The notes beneath the pieces are model-generated. The model saw only the letters and a program-made list of their open reading frames with translations, was not told where the DNA came from and ran no database searches. A stretch of DNA of 64,000 bases from UBA1672 sp964351365. GTDB lineage: Bacteria > Pseudomonadota > Alphaproteobacteria > Micavibrionales > Micavibrionaceae. Every line of letters starts with the position of its first letter. The first letter of the stretch is position 1. Location: contig CAYGNP010000012.1 of the NCBI GenBank assembly GCA_964351365.1, positions 1 to 64,000 on the forward strand. The letters run 5' to 3'. Position numbers and translations under genes: made by a program. This document shows positions 47,201-55,508 of this stretch, piece by piece.

Positions 47201-48897
47201 GCAGAGCGTCCTTTCGCCGCGTTAAAGACGAGGTCGCGGATTTTCTTGCGGTTGAATTGGAATGTGATGAGAACGGAGGCTTTGTAGCGCGTCAGGCTAT
47301 AATCCATCCGGTATTTATGTGGTAAAATGTCGAGCTGCTTTTCGGTAGGGGCTTGTTCAAGCCAACGCTTTGATTTGTGCGCCGATGCATCGCTTTCATA
47401 TTGATTGAGCCAGTCATTGGCAGCGGCAAGAGAAACCAGTCGCTCACCAATGGATAAGAGCCGCGCTTTTTCTGTTTGCGCAGCGCCGACCGCGTACCAG
47501 TTTCCGTCCAGATAGAAAACACCGGCCCATGCCTTAAAGCCGTTGGCAATCAATGCGGAATTGTCATCCATGGCATCGACCCAGAGAAACGATGACTCTT
47601 TGAAGAGGTCGATCTCGGTCATAACAAAATTGTCTAAATCCGCGCTGTGGCCTTGTTCTTCATCGCCTTCGGTTTCTTCCTCGTCTTCTTCAAGGAAGCT
47701 GAATCCGCAAAGCATGCATTCATTGGCAGAGGCCGGAACAATGCCTTCACAATCGGGGCATTCTTTTGTCGGGGCATCACCTTCACCTTTGAAGGGTTCG
47801 AGATCAACGCCTTGCTCCAAGGATCCGTGCATGAGGGATGAGGTGCCAAAATCCAGCACGATGCAGTCAGTCTTGACGATGCCAGGGTATTCAGCCGGAT
47901 CGACCGTGCGCAGACCGCGCCCGATCATCTGTATCATGGTGGATTTGTACGAGCTGGGGCGTAGGAGGATAACGCATGATGCGGGCGGGTAATCCCATCC
48001 TTCGGTCAAAACCGCCACATTGACGATGACCATGGCGCTGCCTTTAGTAAAGCTCTCCAGCTCTCTTTGACGATCATTGCTGCTTAATTTTCCGTGGACA
48101 AAGGCTGTTTCTATGCCGTTAACGGCGAAGGTTTCTTTGATTTTTGCTGCGTGGTCGACGGTGCTGCAAAATATAACCGTTTTCCGGTCGGTAGCATGTT
48201 TGCGCCAATGATCGACAATGGCCTGATTAATTGGAGCCTTGTTCATAATGGCCTCAACCTCGCGCATATCGAAGTCATCAACGGTTTTTCGCACGGACTG
48301 CAGCTTTTCCTGTGTCCCTTCGATATCGATCACGAAGGTGCGCGGTTTGACGAGGTGGCCGGAGGCAATCAACTCGGCAATGGATATCTGGTCGCCGACA
48401 TTGGAAAAAATCGGGCGCAGTGCTTTTTTATCGCCGCGATTGGGCGTGGCTGTTACGCCGAACAATTTTAAATTCGGATTGGTGTCATAGGCTTGATTGA
48501 TAATGCGCTGATAACTCTCTGCCGCCGCATGATGCGCTTCATCCACCACGATCAAATCAAGAGGCGGCATTTTATCAACGGATGCTTGACGCGAAAGCGT
48601 CTGCACCATGGCAAACGTCACATCGCCATCCCAGCTTTTGGTGCTGGCATCGTACACGGATGTGGAAATGGACGGATTGACGCGCAAAAACTTCTCATTG
48701 TTTTGCTCGGTCAATTCATCCCTGTGCGCAAGAACGCAAGCTTTGTTCGCACCATTTTTTAGAAGCTCCCCAACCACGCCGGAAAGCATGATTGTTTTTC
48801 CGGCTCCGGTCGGTGCAACCCCAAGCGTGTTCCCGTGTTCGTGGAGCGCGTTGACGCAGCACTCCACGAACGCCTTTTGGCGTGGCCTTAAAATCAT
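47197..48897 (-). CDS. SF2 DEAD/DEAH-box helicase with zinc ribbon
   Basis: A 566-residue superfamily 2 helicase. Motif I APTGAGKTIM (28-37), motif II VVDEAHHAAA (about 119-128), motif III VTATPNRGD (about 151-159) and motif VI QMIGRGLRTV (about 335-344) are intact. A Cys4 zinc ribbon follows (CPDCEGIVPASANECMLCG, about 391-409), then an acidic linker and a C-terminal domain with KRWLEQAPTEKQLDILPHK. The layout resembles phage helicases related to type III restriction subunits and to UvsW/RadD-like enzymes. It lies between the DUF6511 and SSB-like genes of the recombination module. Confidence 0.9.
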   Translation of the reverse strand: MILRPRQKAFVECCVNALHEHGNTLGVAPTGAGKTIMLSGVVGELLKNGANKACVLAHRDELTEQNNEKFLRVNPSISTSVYDASTKSWDGDVTFAMVQTLSRQASVDKMPPLDLIVVDEAHHAAAESYQRIINQAYDTNPNLKLFGVTATPNRGDKKALRPIFSNVGDQISIAELIASGHLVKPRTFVIDIEGTQEKLQSVRKTVDDFDMREVEAIMNKAPINQAIVDHWRKHATDRKTVIFCSTVDHAAKIKETFAVNGIETAFVHGKLSSNDRQRELESFTKGSAMVIVNVAVLTEGWDYPPASCVILLRPSSYKSTMIQMIGRGLRTVDPAEYPGIVKTDCIVLDFGTSSLMHGSLEQGVDLEPFKGEGDAPTKECPDCEGIVPASANECMLCGFSFLEEDEEETEGDEEQGHSADLDNFVMTEIDLFKESSFLWVDAMDDNSALIANGFKAWAGVFYLDGNWYAVGAAQTEKARLLSIGERLVSLAAANDWLNQYESDASAHKSKRWLEQAPTEKQLDILPHKYRMDYSLTRYKASVLITFQFNRKKIRDLVFNAAKGRSA

Positions 48898-48922
48898 CGT
48901 AATTCTCTCAAATTTTTAAGGG

Positions 48923-49546
48923 TTATTGCGCCCAGGAAGGCTTGTTAGGATCGGCGGGTGCCGGAGCGGATTGCTCCTGCGATTGTGCCGATGGTGCATA
49001 AGGATGTTGGTTCTGCGGCATAGCGTGACCGCCAGCAGCGACAAAGCCCTGATAATCCTTTTGATCCGGTGTAACAGCATTGCGGATTTCGTTTTTATCG
49101 TCACCGCGACCATCTTTGCCGACATCAATCTTCGCCAGAAATTCAACGCCATCGAGATCGGCAAAGCCGGATATGCGGCGTTTATTTTGAGCTTCGGTAG
49201 AATTGTCCTTCGGGTCGATGCCTCTTGCTGAATTCAGAATGGCTTTGACAAATGATCTGCCCATATTTGACCATTCGGGGCCTTTGGGGGAGTGCAGCCC
49301 GATCAGGCTCCACACTTTACGCTTGGCAAATTTCCCGTCTGTGATCACGAATTCGCAATCAAGATAAATTGCGCCTGTCGTATCGTTGCGCTTGGCATAG
49401 CCGCCAGTCCAGCCCATGCTTGGGTCGTCAAACCCGCCTGGTTTAATGGTCATGCGCACAGGCGCGACGGTGCCTTTCGGAATAACGTCATAGCTGCGTT
49501 GTTCTTCGGCGCTGTTAAAATCACTCCATGATGATTGATCATTCAT
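48923..49546 (-). CDS. SSB-like single-strand DNA-binding/recombination mediator (candidate)
   Basis: A 207-residue protein with an OB-fold-like beta-rich core (PKGTVAPVRMTIKPGGFDDP, TTGAIYLDCEFVITDG, VWSLIGLHS, VEFLAKIDVGKDGRG) and a flexible Gln/Pro/Ala-rich tail (from about 170) ending NKPSWAQ. This shape, a folded core with a disordered tail, is that of phage DUF669-like ssDNA-binding proteins that stand beside Sak4 recombinases. The gene starts within the end of the Sak4-like gene (8-base overlap). The call is from pattern and neighbourhood, not a confident domain hit. Confidence 0.65.
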   Translation of the reverse strand: MNDQSSWSDFNSAEEQRSYDVIPKGTVAPVRMTIKPGGFDDPSMGWTGGYAKRNDTTGAIYLDCEFVITDGKFAKRKVWSLIGLHSPKGPEWSNMGRSFVKAILNSARGIDPKDNSTEAQNKRRISGFADLDGVEFLAKIDVGKDGRGDDKNEIRNAVTPDQKDYQGFVAAGGHAMPQNQHPYAPSAQSQEQSAPAPADPNKPSWAQ

Positions 49547-50426
49547 TGTTTTCTTCCTTCTCTTTTTGGGTTTGGTTTTGTGGTGATGTAGTTTCTGGTA
49601 TGGAATGGGAGAGTCGCTCCGGCGCAGCTATGGCAGGGCCTTTGATCTTGGCCATGAGTTTGCCGAGGTGAGGTTCTTCGAGAGCCTCCAGCCGACCGGA
49701 GCGATCTTTGGCAGGAAATCCGTATGGGTTGAGCGTGTGGTTTACAAAAGCACGATAAGCACTACCGTCATCCGCTGGGATTTCTGCCATGGTGACAACC
49801 TGATCAACGATGCCAGGAAGCTCTAGTCCGGTTTTCGACCCATCAATCTGAGGCAAGAAAATCTTGCGATTGAAGTCATCGGTCTTCTCGTCGAGGATCC
49901 CGACAAACCAGATATTTTTGTCGCGTGTGTGCTGGAGATGCGTCAGCCACGCAATCATTTCTTGTCCGTGCAAGCCGTACGCACCACGCGTGTCCGGTTT
50001 GCCTGTCTTTTCTGAAAAAGCTTGCGGCTGGCCTTTGCACCATTGAAAGCAAAGCCGACCCGCGACAGTGATGCTGTCGATAAAGACAGTCTCGTATTTA
50101 TCGAGCGTGTCGGTCGCGCCGAATTTTTCGCATACAGCATTATAATGGGCTTCGCTGTAAGGCTGGTCATCGCGCAAGGCCGGATTGGGCCCGCCGATAA
50201 ACACAGCGAAGTCACGGCATTGCTGCCATGTGCGCGGGCGAATAGAATCGCCAGCCCAGCCTTCAATGGCTAGATCGCCAGCCTCCATATCCATGAAAAG
50301 CGTGCTGTCAGCTTCAAGCGTCCATAAAAGTGAGGTTTTACCGATGCCGGACTTGCCAAAGATGACGCCTTTAATGCCGCGTGTTTCTTTGAGGCGTTCA
50401 TCGGCTGAGATGATGGGGAGGCTCAT
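49539..50426 (-). CDS. Sak4-like RecA-fold ATPase (AAA_24)
   Basis: A 295-residue RecA-like protein of the phage AAA_24/Sak4 group. Walker A is FGKSGIGKTSLLW (about 23-35) and Walker B YETVFIDSITVAG (about 111-123). Further conserved pieces are MDMEAGDLAIEGW (45-57) and YGLHGQEMIAWLTHLQHTRD (about 148-167). Such proteins promote single-strand annealing or strand exchange together with a phage SSB. The C-terminus is disordered. An SSB-like gene follows with an 8-base overlap and a nuclease is encoded two genes on, giving a complete phage recombination set. Confidence 0.85.
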   Translation of the reverse strand: MSLPIISADERLKETRGIKGVIFGKSGIGKTSLLWTLEADSTLFMDMEAGDLAIEGWAGDSIRPRTWQQCRDFAVFIGGPNPALRDDQPYSEAHYNAVCEKFGATDTLDKYETVFIDSITVAGRLCFQWCKGQPQAFSEKTGKPDTRGAYGLHGQEMIAWLTHLQHTRDKNIWFVGILDEKTDDFNRKIFLPQIDGSKTGLELPGIVDQVVTMAEIPADDGSAYRAFVNHTLNPYGFPAKDRSGRLEALEEPHLGKLMAKIKGPAIAAPERLSHSIPETTSPQNQTQKEKEENNE

Positions 50427-50968
50427 TTTTTGCCATCCTGTTCTGCAGCTTTTTCTGCCGGGTCTTCAAGTTTGAATGAAAGCTTGCCGACTTTGATTGT
50501 TCGCGCGTCTTCAAACATGCTGCGAACGCCAGAGGGCAAGTCGTTGAATTGGCGCTCTGAAACTTTGAATGTCTGTGTGGCCAACTGCTGGATATTCCAG
50601 CCTTCATCAAGTAATTTTTCGATGGTAGCGGAGAGCTTTTTCTGATCCCATTCGACCTTTTTAGGAAGATCGGCGACAACCGTAATTCCGTCATCTTCTA
50701 AACGAACGGCTCCAGTGTCTTTGCCAAGCTGCTCTCGCATTACTTTGGCTTGATCACTATATTTTTCTGCCAGAATGCCTTGTATCCAGTCCTTTACCAT
50801 CTTGGCGCGGCGTAAATCGTCATCGGCCTGACGAACAAGGGTTAGTAAAACGGCGGGTTTCATTTGCATGATATCGCCGATGGGCATGTGCTTTATTGTG
50901 GCGATATCTATTTGAGGGGGGCGCTTTCCTGCGGCTGCGCTTAAGCCGTCATTGTCATTATGGTTCAT
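50423..50968 (-). CDS. hypothetical phage protein of the early operon
   Basis: A 181-residue, charged, mostly helical protein. AAAGGAG lies 9 bases before the ATG at 50968. A helical N-terminal part (IGDIMQMKPAVLLTLVRQAD, DDLRRAKMVKDWIQGILAEK) leads to ADLPKKVEWDQKKLSATIEK and a segment that recalls phage proteins predicted to contact DNA (QLATQTFKVSERQFNDLPSG). It is the first gene of the recombination operon and overlaps the Sak4-like gene (ATGA). No function is known to me. Confidence 0.65.
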   Translation of the reverse strand: MNHNDNDGLSAAAGKRPPQIDIATIKHMPIGDIMQMKPAVLLTLVRQADDDLRRAKMVKDWIQGILAEKYSDQAKVMREQLGKDTGAVRLEDDGITVVADLPKKVEWDQKKLSATIEKLLDEGWNIQQLATQTFKVSERQFNDLPSGVRSMFEDARTIKVGKLSFKLEDPAEKAAEQDGKK

Positions 50969-51065
50969 TGTTACAGTCTCCTTTCGCGTTTTGATGCAAC
51001 GCTTTTGAGACTGATTTATTTAAGACATGATGACCCTGGGATGCGGTGAGGGAGCCGGAGGGGGA

Positions 51066-51905
51066 TTAGTTAGGGATTTGCTGGGGATCGTCGTCATACA
51101 TCGTGTGCGTGAGGACAAATTGCTCATGGAGCCAGTAATAACCGCGCTTATCACTCAGAATAAGCTTCTGCCAGTTTGGTTTGCTTTTGAAAACATCGCG
51201 CATATACATGCTCTGTGCGCCAGACTTCTCAAGTAAAATCTTAAAGTGGACACGCTCATGTCCTTTCACAGCAGCTTCGTGTAACTGTTTGATTATATTT
51301 GCTTGTACGCCGCCAAAACTATAATGCTCACCTTTGAAATAGACGCTTTGATAAAGCTCGTCATAACTGGCAGGTTTCTCGGCGGTTAATGGCCTTGCCC
51401 CCACAGAAGTAACTGCGCCAACAACATCGGCGATGTCCATATTCCGGTCTTTCATGAATTTTTTGAATTGACCAAGTTTTACGCCTTTTGTTGATTTTGT
51501 TACGGCCATGCCAAGATGCTCCTGCAAACTGGTTAAATCTTCTTTTAATATGACGATATCTCTTTTAAAGACTTCAACGTCTGGAGTGCCAGGTCTTAAA
51601 TGAATTTTTACGCCAATATCTTTGCCTGGAAAATAACGGATATTTACTTTTTCGTATTTTATAAGTTTTCTAACGTCAGTTGCATACAAAGGAATGTAGC
51701 CTTCAAACGATTTTTCTTTTGTTTCTATCAAGACGCGATTATCAATCGTCACCTCCTGGCTTTCTTCGATCAATGTGAGGGGGATCCAAACATGCGCAGT
51801 GATCTTGCCGTGGAGCGCGAAATCCTTGACATCATATTTGGAGATGTAACATTGATCCGCTGTCTCCTGCAGCGTGTAAGCCGTTCTTTCACGGGTATCC
51901 AGCAT
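51066..51905 (-). CDS. putative DNA-binding regulatory protein
   Basis: A 279-residue protein; GGAGG lies 8 bases before the ATG at 51905. The N-terminus (YTLQETADQCYISKYDVKDF, then ALHGKITAHVWIP) looks like a MerR/excisionase-type helix-turn-helix. The middle is beta-rich (VTIDNRVLIETKEKSFEGYI). The C-terminal third (GVQANIIKQLHEAAVKGHER then HFKILLEKSGAQSMYMRDVF, LILSDKRGYYWL) resembles a winged helix. It stands alone at the head of the minus-strand early region, next to an upstream intergenic stretch with palindromes, where a phage regulator is expected. Repressor, activator or excisionase cannot be told apart. Confidence 0.55.
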   Translation of the reverse strand: MLDTRERTAYTLQETADQCYISKYDVKDFALHGKITAHVWIPLTLIEESQEVTIDNRVLIETKEKSFEGYIPLYATDVRKLIKYEKVNIRYFPGKDIGVKIHLRPGTPDVEVFKRDIVILKEDLTSLQEHLGMAVTKSTKGVKLGQFKKFMKDRNMDIADVVGAVTSVGARPLTAEKPASYDELYQSVYFKGEHYSFGGVQANIIKQLHEAAVKGHERVHFKILLEKSGAQSMYMRDVFKSKPNWQKLILSDKRGYYWLHEQFVLTHTMYDDDPQQIPN

Positions 51906-52007
51906 GTGCCTGTCCTCCACACGTTTTACTCAACACTGGCAATCCTTTATAGAGTTTGCTATAGTCTGCATATCAGCAAAACATACTATAGTGTTCGCCA
52001 TTTGTTC

Positions 52008-52023
52008 TTGTATAGTTATACAA
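52008..52023. promoter_or_regulatory. palindromic operator candidate in the divergent control region
   Basis: TTGTATA-GT-TATACAA is a perfect 7-bp inverted repeat. It lies between the minus-strand regulator gene (start 51905) and the plus-strand DUF2924/recombinase operon (from 52175). Nearby are two CTATAGT words facing each other (51958-51964 and 51986-51992). The whole 269-base gap holds no gene and is AT-rich. Confidence 0.5.
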
Positions 52024-52174
52024 TGCATGATTGTGGATAAAAAGGGAAGGCACAATTTTAAAATCCCCGCCAAATCCCTGCATTTCACCACCGCACCCCT
52101 GACTACCCCCCTGATTCATCCACAAACAAAATTTTTAAATTGGTTGACGGAACTTTTAAAGAAAGGCCGTCAGC

Positions 52175-52381
52175 ATGAATTTAACCCCGCCACGCGCGAT
52201 GACCACAGAGCAGCGCATCACAGAGATAGCGCAGATCCTTTTGCGCGGCTGTCAGCGGATACACGCGCAGAGACGCGAACAAAGCTGGAAAAACAATAAT
52301 TTAAATGAATTTTCGACTGGACTTCAGTGCCAAGGGAAGCGTCCATGGACAAAAGACGTTATGGAGAAACCCGATGAGTGA
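52175..52381 (+). CDS. small ORF preceding DUF2924
   Basis: A 68-residue frame with AAAGG 8 bases before the ATG at 52175. Residues 8-40 (AMTTEQRITEIAQILLRGCQ, RIHAQRREQSW) resemble the short helical proteins often encoded just before DUF2924 in alphaproteobacteria. The rest covers the 34-bp element in another frame than DF-x4-SVHG, so a frameshift near 52300 is possible. Its stop overlaps the DUF2924 start region by 8 bases, suggesting coupling. Function unknown. Confidence 0.5.
   Translation: MNLTPPRAMTTEQRITEIAQILLRGCQRIHAQRREQSWKNNNLNEFSTGLQCQGKRPWTKDVMEKPDE
52315..52348 (+). promoter_or_regulatory. 34-bp shared upstream element, copy B (before DUF2924 gene)
   Basis: GACTGGACTTCAGT, 8 variable bases, then AAGCGTCCATGG, matching copy A at 37009 except for two positions outside the spacer. 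It lies 25 bases before the DUF2924 ATG at 52374, within the small ORF 52175-52381. In the DUF2924 frame it reads LDFSAKGSVHG. Confidence 0.65.
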
Positions 52382-52787
52382 AACAGTTTTAAAGCAAGTC
52401 GCAGCCTTACCTAAGATGGAATATGAAGAGCTGCGTGAGATGTGGGACGGCATGTTTGATAGCCCGCCTCAAAGCACCAACAAAACATATATGATCCGGC
52501 GTCTAGCTTACCGCATTCAAGAGCTGGCTTTTGGCGGGTTATCACAACAGGCGCAAAGCAGAATTCAGGAATTGAAACGTCGATCGGACACGTTCGCAAA
52601 AAAGACGCGGGCGCTGCCTCCGGTCGGGACACAATTGGTCAGGGAGCATCAAGGCATAGAGCATCGGGTCACGGTGCTGCCGCACGGCTTTGAATACAGC
52701 AATGTTACTTATAACAGCCTTTCGGAAGTCGCCCGCGTCATAACCGGAACGCGATGGTCGGGACCGAAGTTCTTTGGATTAACGTAA
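52374..52787 (+). CDS. DUF2924 domain protein
   Basis: A 137-residue protein with the full DUF2924 signature: EYEELREMWDGMFDSPPQST (14-33), RRLAYRIQELAFGGLS (40-55), GTQLVREHQGIEHRVTVLPH, and the diagnostic end ARVITGTRWSGPKFFGL. GGAG stands 7 bases before the ATG at 52374. DUF2924 genes almost always precede a large serine recombinase, as here (10-base gap), and are thought to help it, perhaps as a directionality or accessory factor; this is not demonstrated to my knowledge. It is basic and could bind DNA. Confidence 0.88.
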   Translation: MSETVLKQVAALPKMEYEELREMWDGMFDSPPQSTNKTYMIRRLAYRIQELAFGGLSQQAQSRIQELKRRSDTFAKKTRALPPVGTQLVREHQGIEHRVTVLPHGFEYSNVTYNSLSEVARVITGTRWSGPKFFGLT

Positions 52788-52797
52788 GGGAGATGGA

Positions 52798-54531
52798 ATG
52801 AACACACAGGCTCAAAAACGCTGCGCGATATACACCAGAAAATCCAGCGAAGACGGGTTGGATCAAGAATACAATTCTCTGGATGCGCAGCGCGATGCAG
52901 GAGAAAGCTATATCATGTCCCAGCAGGGAGAGGGCTGGCAGCTCTTGCCGGATCGGTATGATGATGGCGGTATTTCAGGCGGCACCACGGAGCGTGAGGC
53001 GCTGCAAAGATTGATAGAGGATATCAAGGCGGGCAAGGTCGATATTGTGGTCGTTTATAAAATTGACCGATTGTCACGTTCCATGTTCGATTTCCTCGGC
53101 CTGATCCGATTGTTTGAAGAACACAAAGTCTCCTTTGTATCTGTCACCCAACACATCAACACAGATTCAGCCATGGGGCGCTTAATGCTCAATGTGCTGC
53201 AATCCTTTGCTCAATTTGAAATGGAACAAACAGGCGAACGGATCCGCGATAAAATTGCCGCCTCCAAAGCCAAGGGCATGTGGATGGGTGGCAATGTGCC
53301 GCTGGGCTACAACGCGGTCGAAGGCAAGCTGGAGGTCAATGCGCACGAGGCAGAGACTGTGCATTATATTTTTAGCCGCTACCTGAAATTAGGAGCCATG
53401 AACGAATTGCTGGCTGATTTGAAAGCCAAGGGTCACAAAACCAAAGAGTGGATCACAAAGTCCGGCAAGCATTACGCGCCCAAGGATTTTGCAAAATCCA
53501 GCGTGTACCGGATTTTAAACAACCCCATTTACATCGGTAAAATTGAGCATAAGGCTGTCAAAAAGATTTATGACGGTCTGCACGAGCCGATCATAGAGCA
53601 GCAGCTCTGGGATAATGTTCAAGCGCTTTTGAGTGGCAATCAGAGCAGCCGACCCAAAGTATCGGAGAACGGTGACAGACCGTATCTGCTCAAAGGCATT
53701 TTAGAAAACCCGAACGGCTATTCCATGACACCGAGCGCCCAAAGAAAAAACAGCAAGGTTTACCGCTATTATGTGAGCATGGAATCCATCAAAAAAGGCG
53801 CAAAAACCTGTCCGGTCAAAACGATTTCTGCGCCCTTAATTGAGGAGATTATTCTGGATCGGCTTGGGCGGCTTTTAATCAATGCCGAGTGGGTTGCGCA
53901 AATGCTGAAGCTTGATGAAAACGATCTCAGTATTCCGGCACTCAAAACGGTCGTGCATGAATTTGCGGCTGTGTGGAAGGCGCTTTTCCCGATAGAGCAA
54001 GCACGGATCACGCAGCTGCTTATTGATAAAATTGTGCTGCATCCCGACAGGCTGCTCATCCATTTTCTGCCTCTGGGACTAGTCGGTCTGATACAGGAGT
54101 TAAAACCGGATCTATCCTTTGATGCCGATAAGCTGACAACCCAAACACCAGTGGCGCTGGAAATACCGATCAGTTTTGCAAAACGGGGCGCGCGCAAATA
54201 TATCAAAGCGCCCAATGGAAACGATCTAATCAAGCTGCAGGAGCCTAAATATGACCACGCCTTAATCAAGGCCATTGTTCGCGCCCATGACTGGAGCCGC
54301 AAACTGGAAAAAGAAAAAGTGGAATCAACATGGCAGATCGCAGAGCGCGAAGGCATACGGGCTACTTATGTGCAAAAGATCATTAAGCTGGTCGATCTCG
54401 CGCCGGATATCACTGAGGCAATATTGAACGGCAGACAGCCATATTCTCTAACACTCTCCCAGATGGAGGACATCCCGCTTTCTTGGGCAAAACAGCGGCA
54501 GGAGTACGGCTTTGTTCAAAATAGCCTGTAA
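52798..54531 (+). CDS. large serine recombinase (phage integrase)
   Basis: A 577-residue site-specific recombinase. The resolvase domain (1-150) has the catalytic Ser in IYTRKSSEDG (Ser-16), YKIDRLSRS (about 82-90) and FEMEQTGERIRDK. The recombinase domain follows (APKDFAKSSVYRILNNPIYI, about 220-240). The zinc-ribbon region (LLKGILENPNGYSMTPSAQR onward) lacks the usual CxxC pairs, a property of the alphaproteobacterial group that travels with DUF2924. The C-terminus has a helix-turn-helix (EGIRATYVQKIIKLVDLAPD). It integrates and, with a directionality factor, excises the prophage. An intrinsic terminator follows. Confidence 0.93.
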   Translation: MNTQAQKRCAIYTRKSSEDGLDQEYNSLDAQRDAGESYIMSQQGEGWQLLPDRYDDGGISGGTTEREALQRLIEDIKAGKVDIVVVYKIDRLSRSMFDFLGLIRLFEEHKVSFVSVTQHINTDSAMGRLMLNVLQSFAQFEMEQTGERIRDKIAASKAKGMWMGGNVPLGYNAVEGKLEVNAHEAETVHYIFSRYLKLGAMNELLADLKAKGHKTKEWITKSGKHYAPKDFAKSSVYRILNNPIYIGKIEHKAVKKIYDGLHEPIIEQQLWDNVQALLSGNQSSRPKVSENGDRPYLLKGILENPNGYSMTPSAQRKNSKVYRYYVSMESIKKGAKTCPVKTISAPLIEEIILDRLGRLLINAEWVAQMLKLDENDLSIPALKTVVHEFAAVWKALFPIEQARITQLLIDKIVLHPDRLLIHFLPLGLVGLIQELKPDLSFDADKLTTQTPVALEIPISFAKRGARKYIKAPNGNDLIKLQEPKYDHALIKAIVRAHDWSRKLEKEKVESTWQIAEREGIRATYVQKIIKLVDLAPDITEAILNGRQPYSLTLSQMEDIPLSWAKQRQEYGFVQNSL

Positions 54532-54562
54532 ACTCCCCAGCCAGCACACTCTCCCTATCTAT

Positions 54563-54585
54563 GGCCAGCCTATGGCCTTTTTTTT
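54563..54585 (+). terminator. intrinsic terminator after the recombinase gene
   Basis: GGCCA and TGGCC pair around a 5-base loop and are followed by eight T (54578-54585). It ends the DUF2924-recombinase transcript 32 bases after the stop codon. Confidence 0.7.
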
Positions 54586-54629
54586 ATTGTTACACTATAA
54601 AAAATGGATAAAGCATTGAGGAGTATTTT

Positions 54630-55508
54630 ATGGGCGCAGGCCGGATCCGAAAAAAAATCGAACATTTTACATGGCTTGCCCTCCAGTGGCTGTTTGGGGT
54701 CGTCCTGTTCTTGGCTGCTTTTGGAAGTCTCATCGGTGACGATGCCGACTTTCAGATTTTCCTTGGGGTTTTTGCTCTTGGCTGTTTCTCAATTCCACCG
54801 ATCAGAGCGTTCTTCCGTGCGCAGTTTGAAAAAATCGCATTTGACCCGTCAATTTTAAATCCGTTTTCAAAAAAACAGCTGTACAAAAAAGAGATGATCA
54901 TGGCTCTGGAAGACGGCGTTTTAACAGAGCAGGAAGCGTCTGATTTAGAGAAAACAGCGGAAGCGCTCGGCATTAAGGATTCCTATGTTGAAAAGCTGCG
55001 CCACAAAGATTTTGAAGGCCGGATAAAACCCGTCATAAAACGTATAGAAACCGCGCGGAGATTTTCACCCGATGATGAGCGGGAACTAAGTGCCATCGCC
55101 GAAAAGCTGCAAATCAATGAAGAGTTCGGGGACGAGCTTAAAGTATTCCGAGACCTCTGGGAGTACGAGAATAGTGGCACGTTTGCCCTGCGTGTTATTG
55201 ATGCGCCTATTTTGCTTAAGGGGGATGAAGAATGTTATTTTCAGGCTCCGGCTGTTTGGGCGCAGCTCAAAAGAGGAGAGCAAACCCCTATGTCCGAGGG
55301 GAGCCTCTACGTTACCAACAAAAAGATCGTTTTTGACGGATCCCAGCAATCAGCAAACATCACAATGGGGCGTGTCGTTCAAACGGTGCTTTACCGGAAC
55401 GGCATTGAGGTCAGGAAGTCGAGTGGGAAGCCAGATTTCTTTGAAATGGCAGAGGCACATGCAGAATACGTGGCCGCGCTTATCCGCGTTATAGTGGATA
55501 AACGTTAA
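54630..55508 (+). CDS. membrane protein with TerB-like and PH/GRAM-like domains
   Basis: A 292-residue protein; GAGGAG lies 6 bases before the ATG at 54630. Two membrane helices occupy about residues 14-33 and 40-58 (FTWLALQWLFGVVLFLAAFG; IFLGVFALGCFSIPP). A TerB-like helical pair follows (MALEDGVLTEQEASDLEKTA and RRFSPDDERELSAIAEKLQI, 91-165). The last 100 residues resemble a bacterial PH/GRAM domain (EGSLYVTNKKIVFDGSQQS). TerB domains often sense stress or metals near membranes. Its place just outside the integrase suggests either a lysogenic-conversion gene or a host neighbour. No defined function. Confidence 0.65.
   Translation: MGAGRIRKKIEHFTWLALQWLFGVVLFLAAFGSLIGDDADFQIFLGVFALGCFSIPPIRAFFRAQFEKIAFDPSILNPFSKKQLYKKEMIMALEDGVLTEQEASDLEKTAEALGIKDSYVEKLRHKDFEGRIKPVIKRIETARRFSPDDERELSAIAEKLQINEEFGDELKVFRDLWEYENSGTFALRVIDAPILLKGDEECYFQAPAVWAQLKRGEQTPMSEGSLYVTNKKIVFDGSQQSANITMGRVVQTVLYRNGIEVRKSSGKPDFFEMAEAHAEYVAALIRVIVDKR

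Larger units (their letters stand above)
10874..54531. mobile_element. siphovirus-like prophage (core, integrase to tail genes)
   Basis: A nearly complete temperate phage genome: serine recombinase at the right end, then replication/recombination, small terminase, methyltransferases, large terminase, portal, protease, capsid, neck, tail tube, tape measure, tail tip, fibres/spikes and lysis, almost all on the minus strand. No essential head or tail gene looks broken. The exact ends are not defined: no convincing direct repeat pair was found by eye, as expected for a large serine recombinase with a short core. Accessory genes at 8702-10877 and 54630-55508 may belong to the element. Confidence 0.9.
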
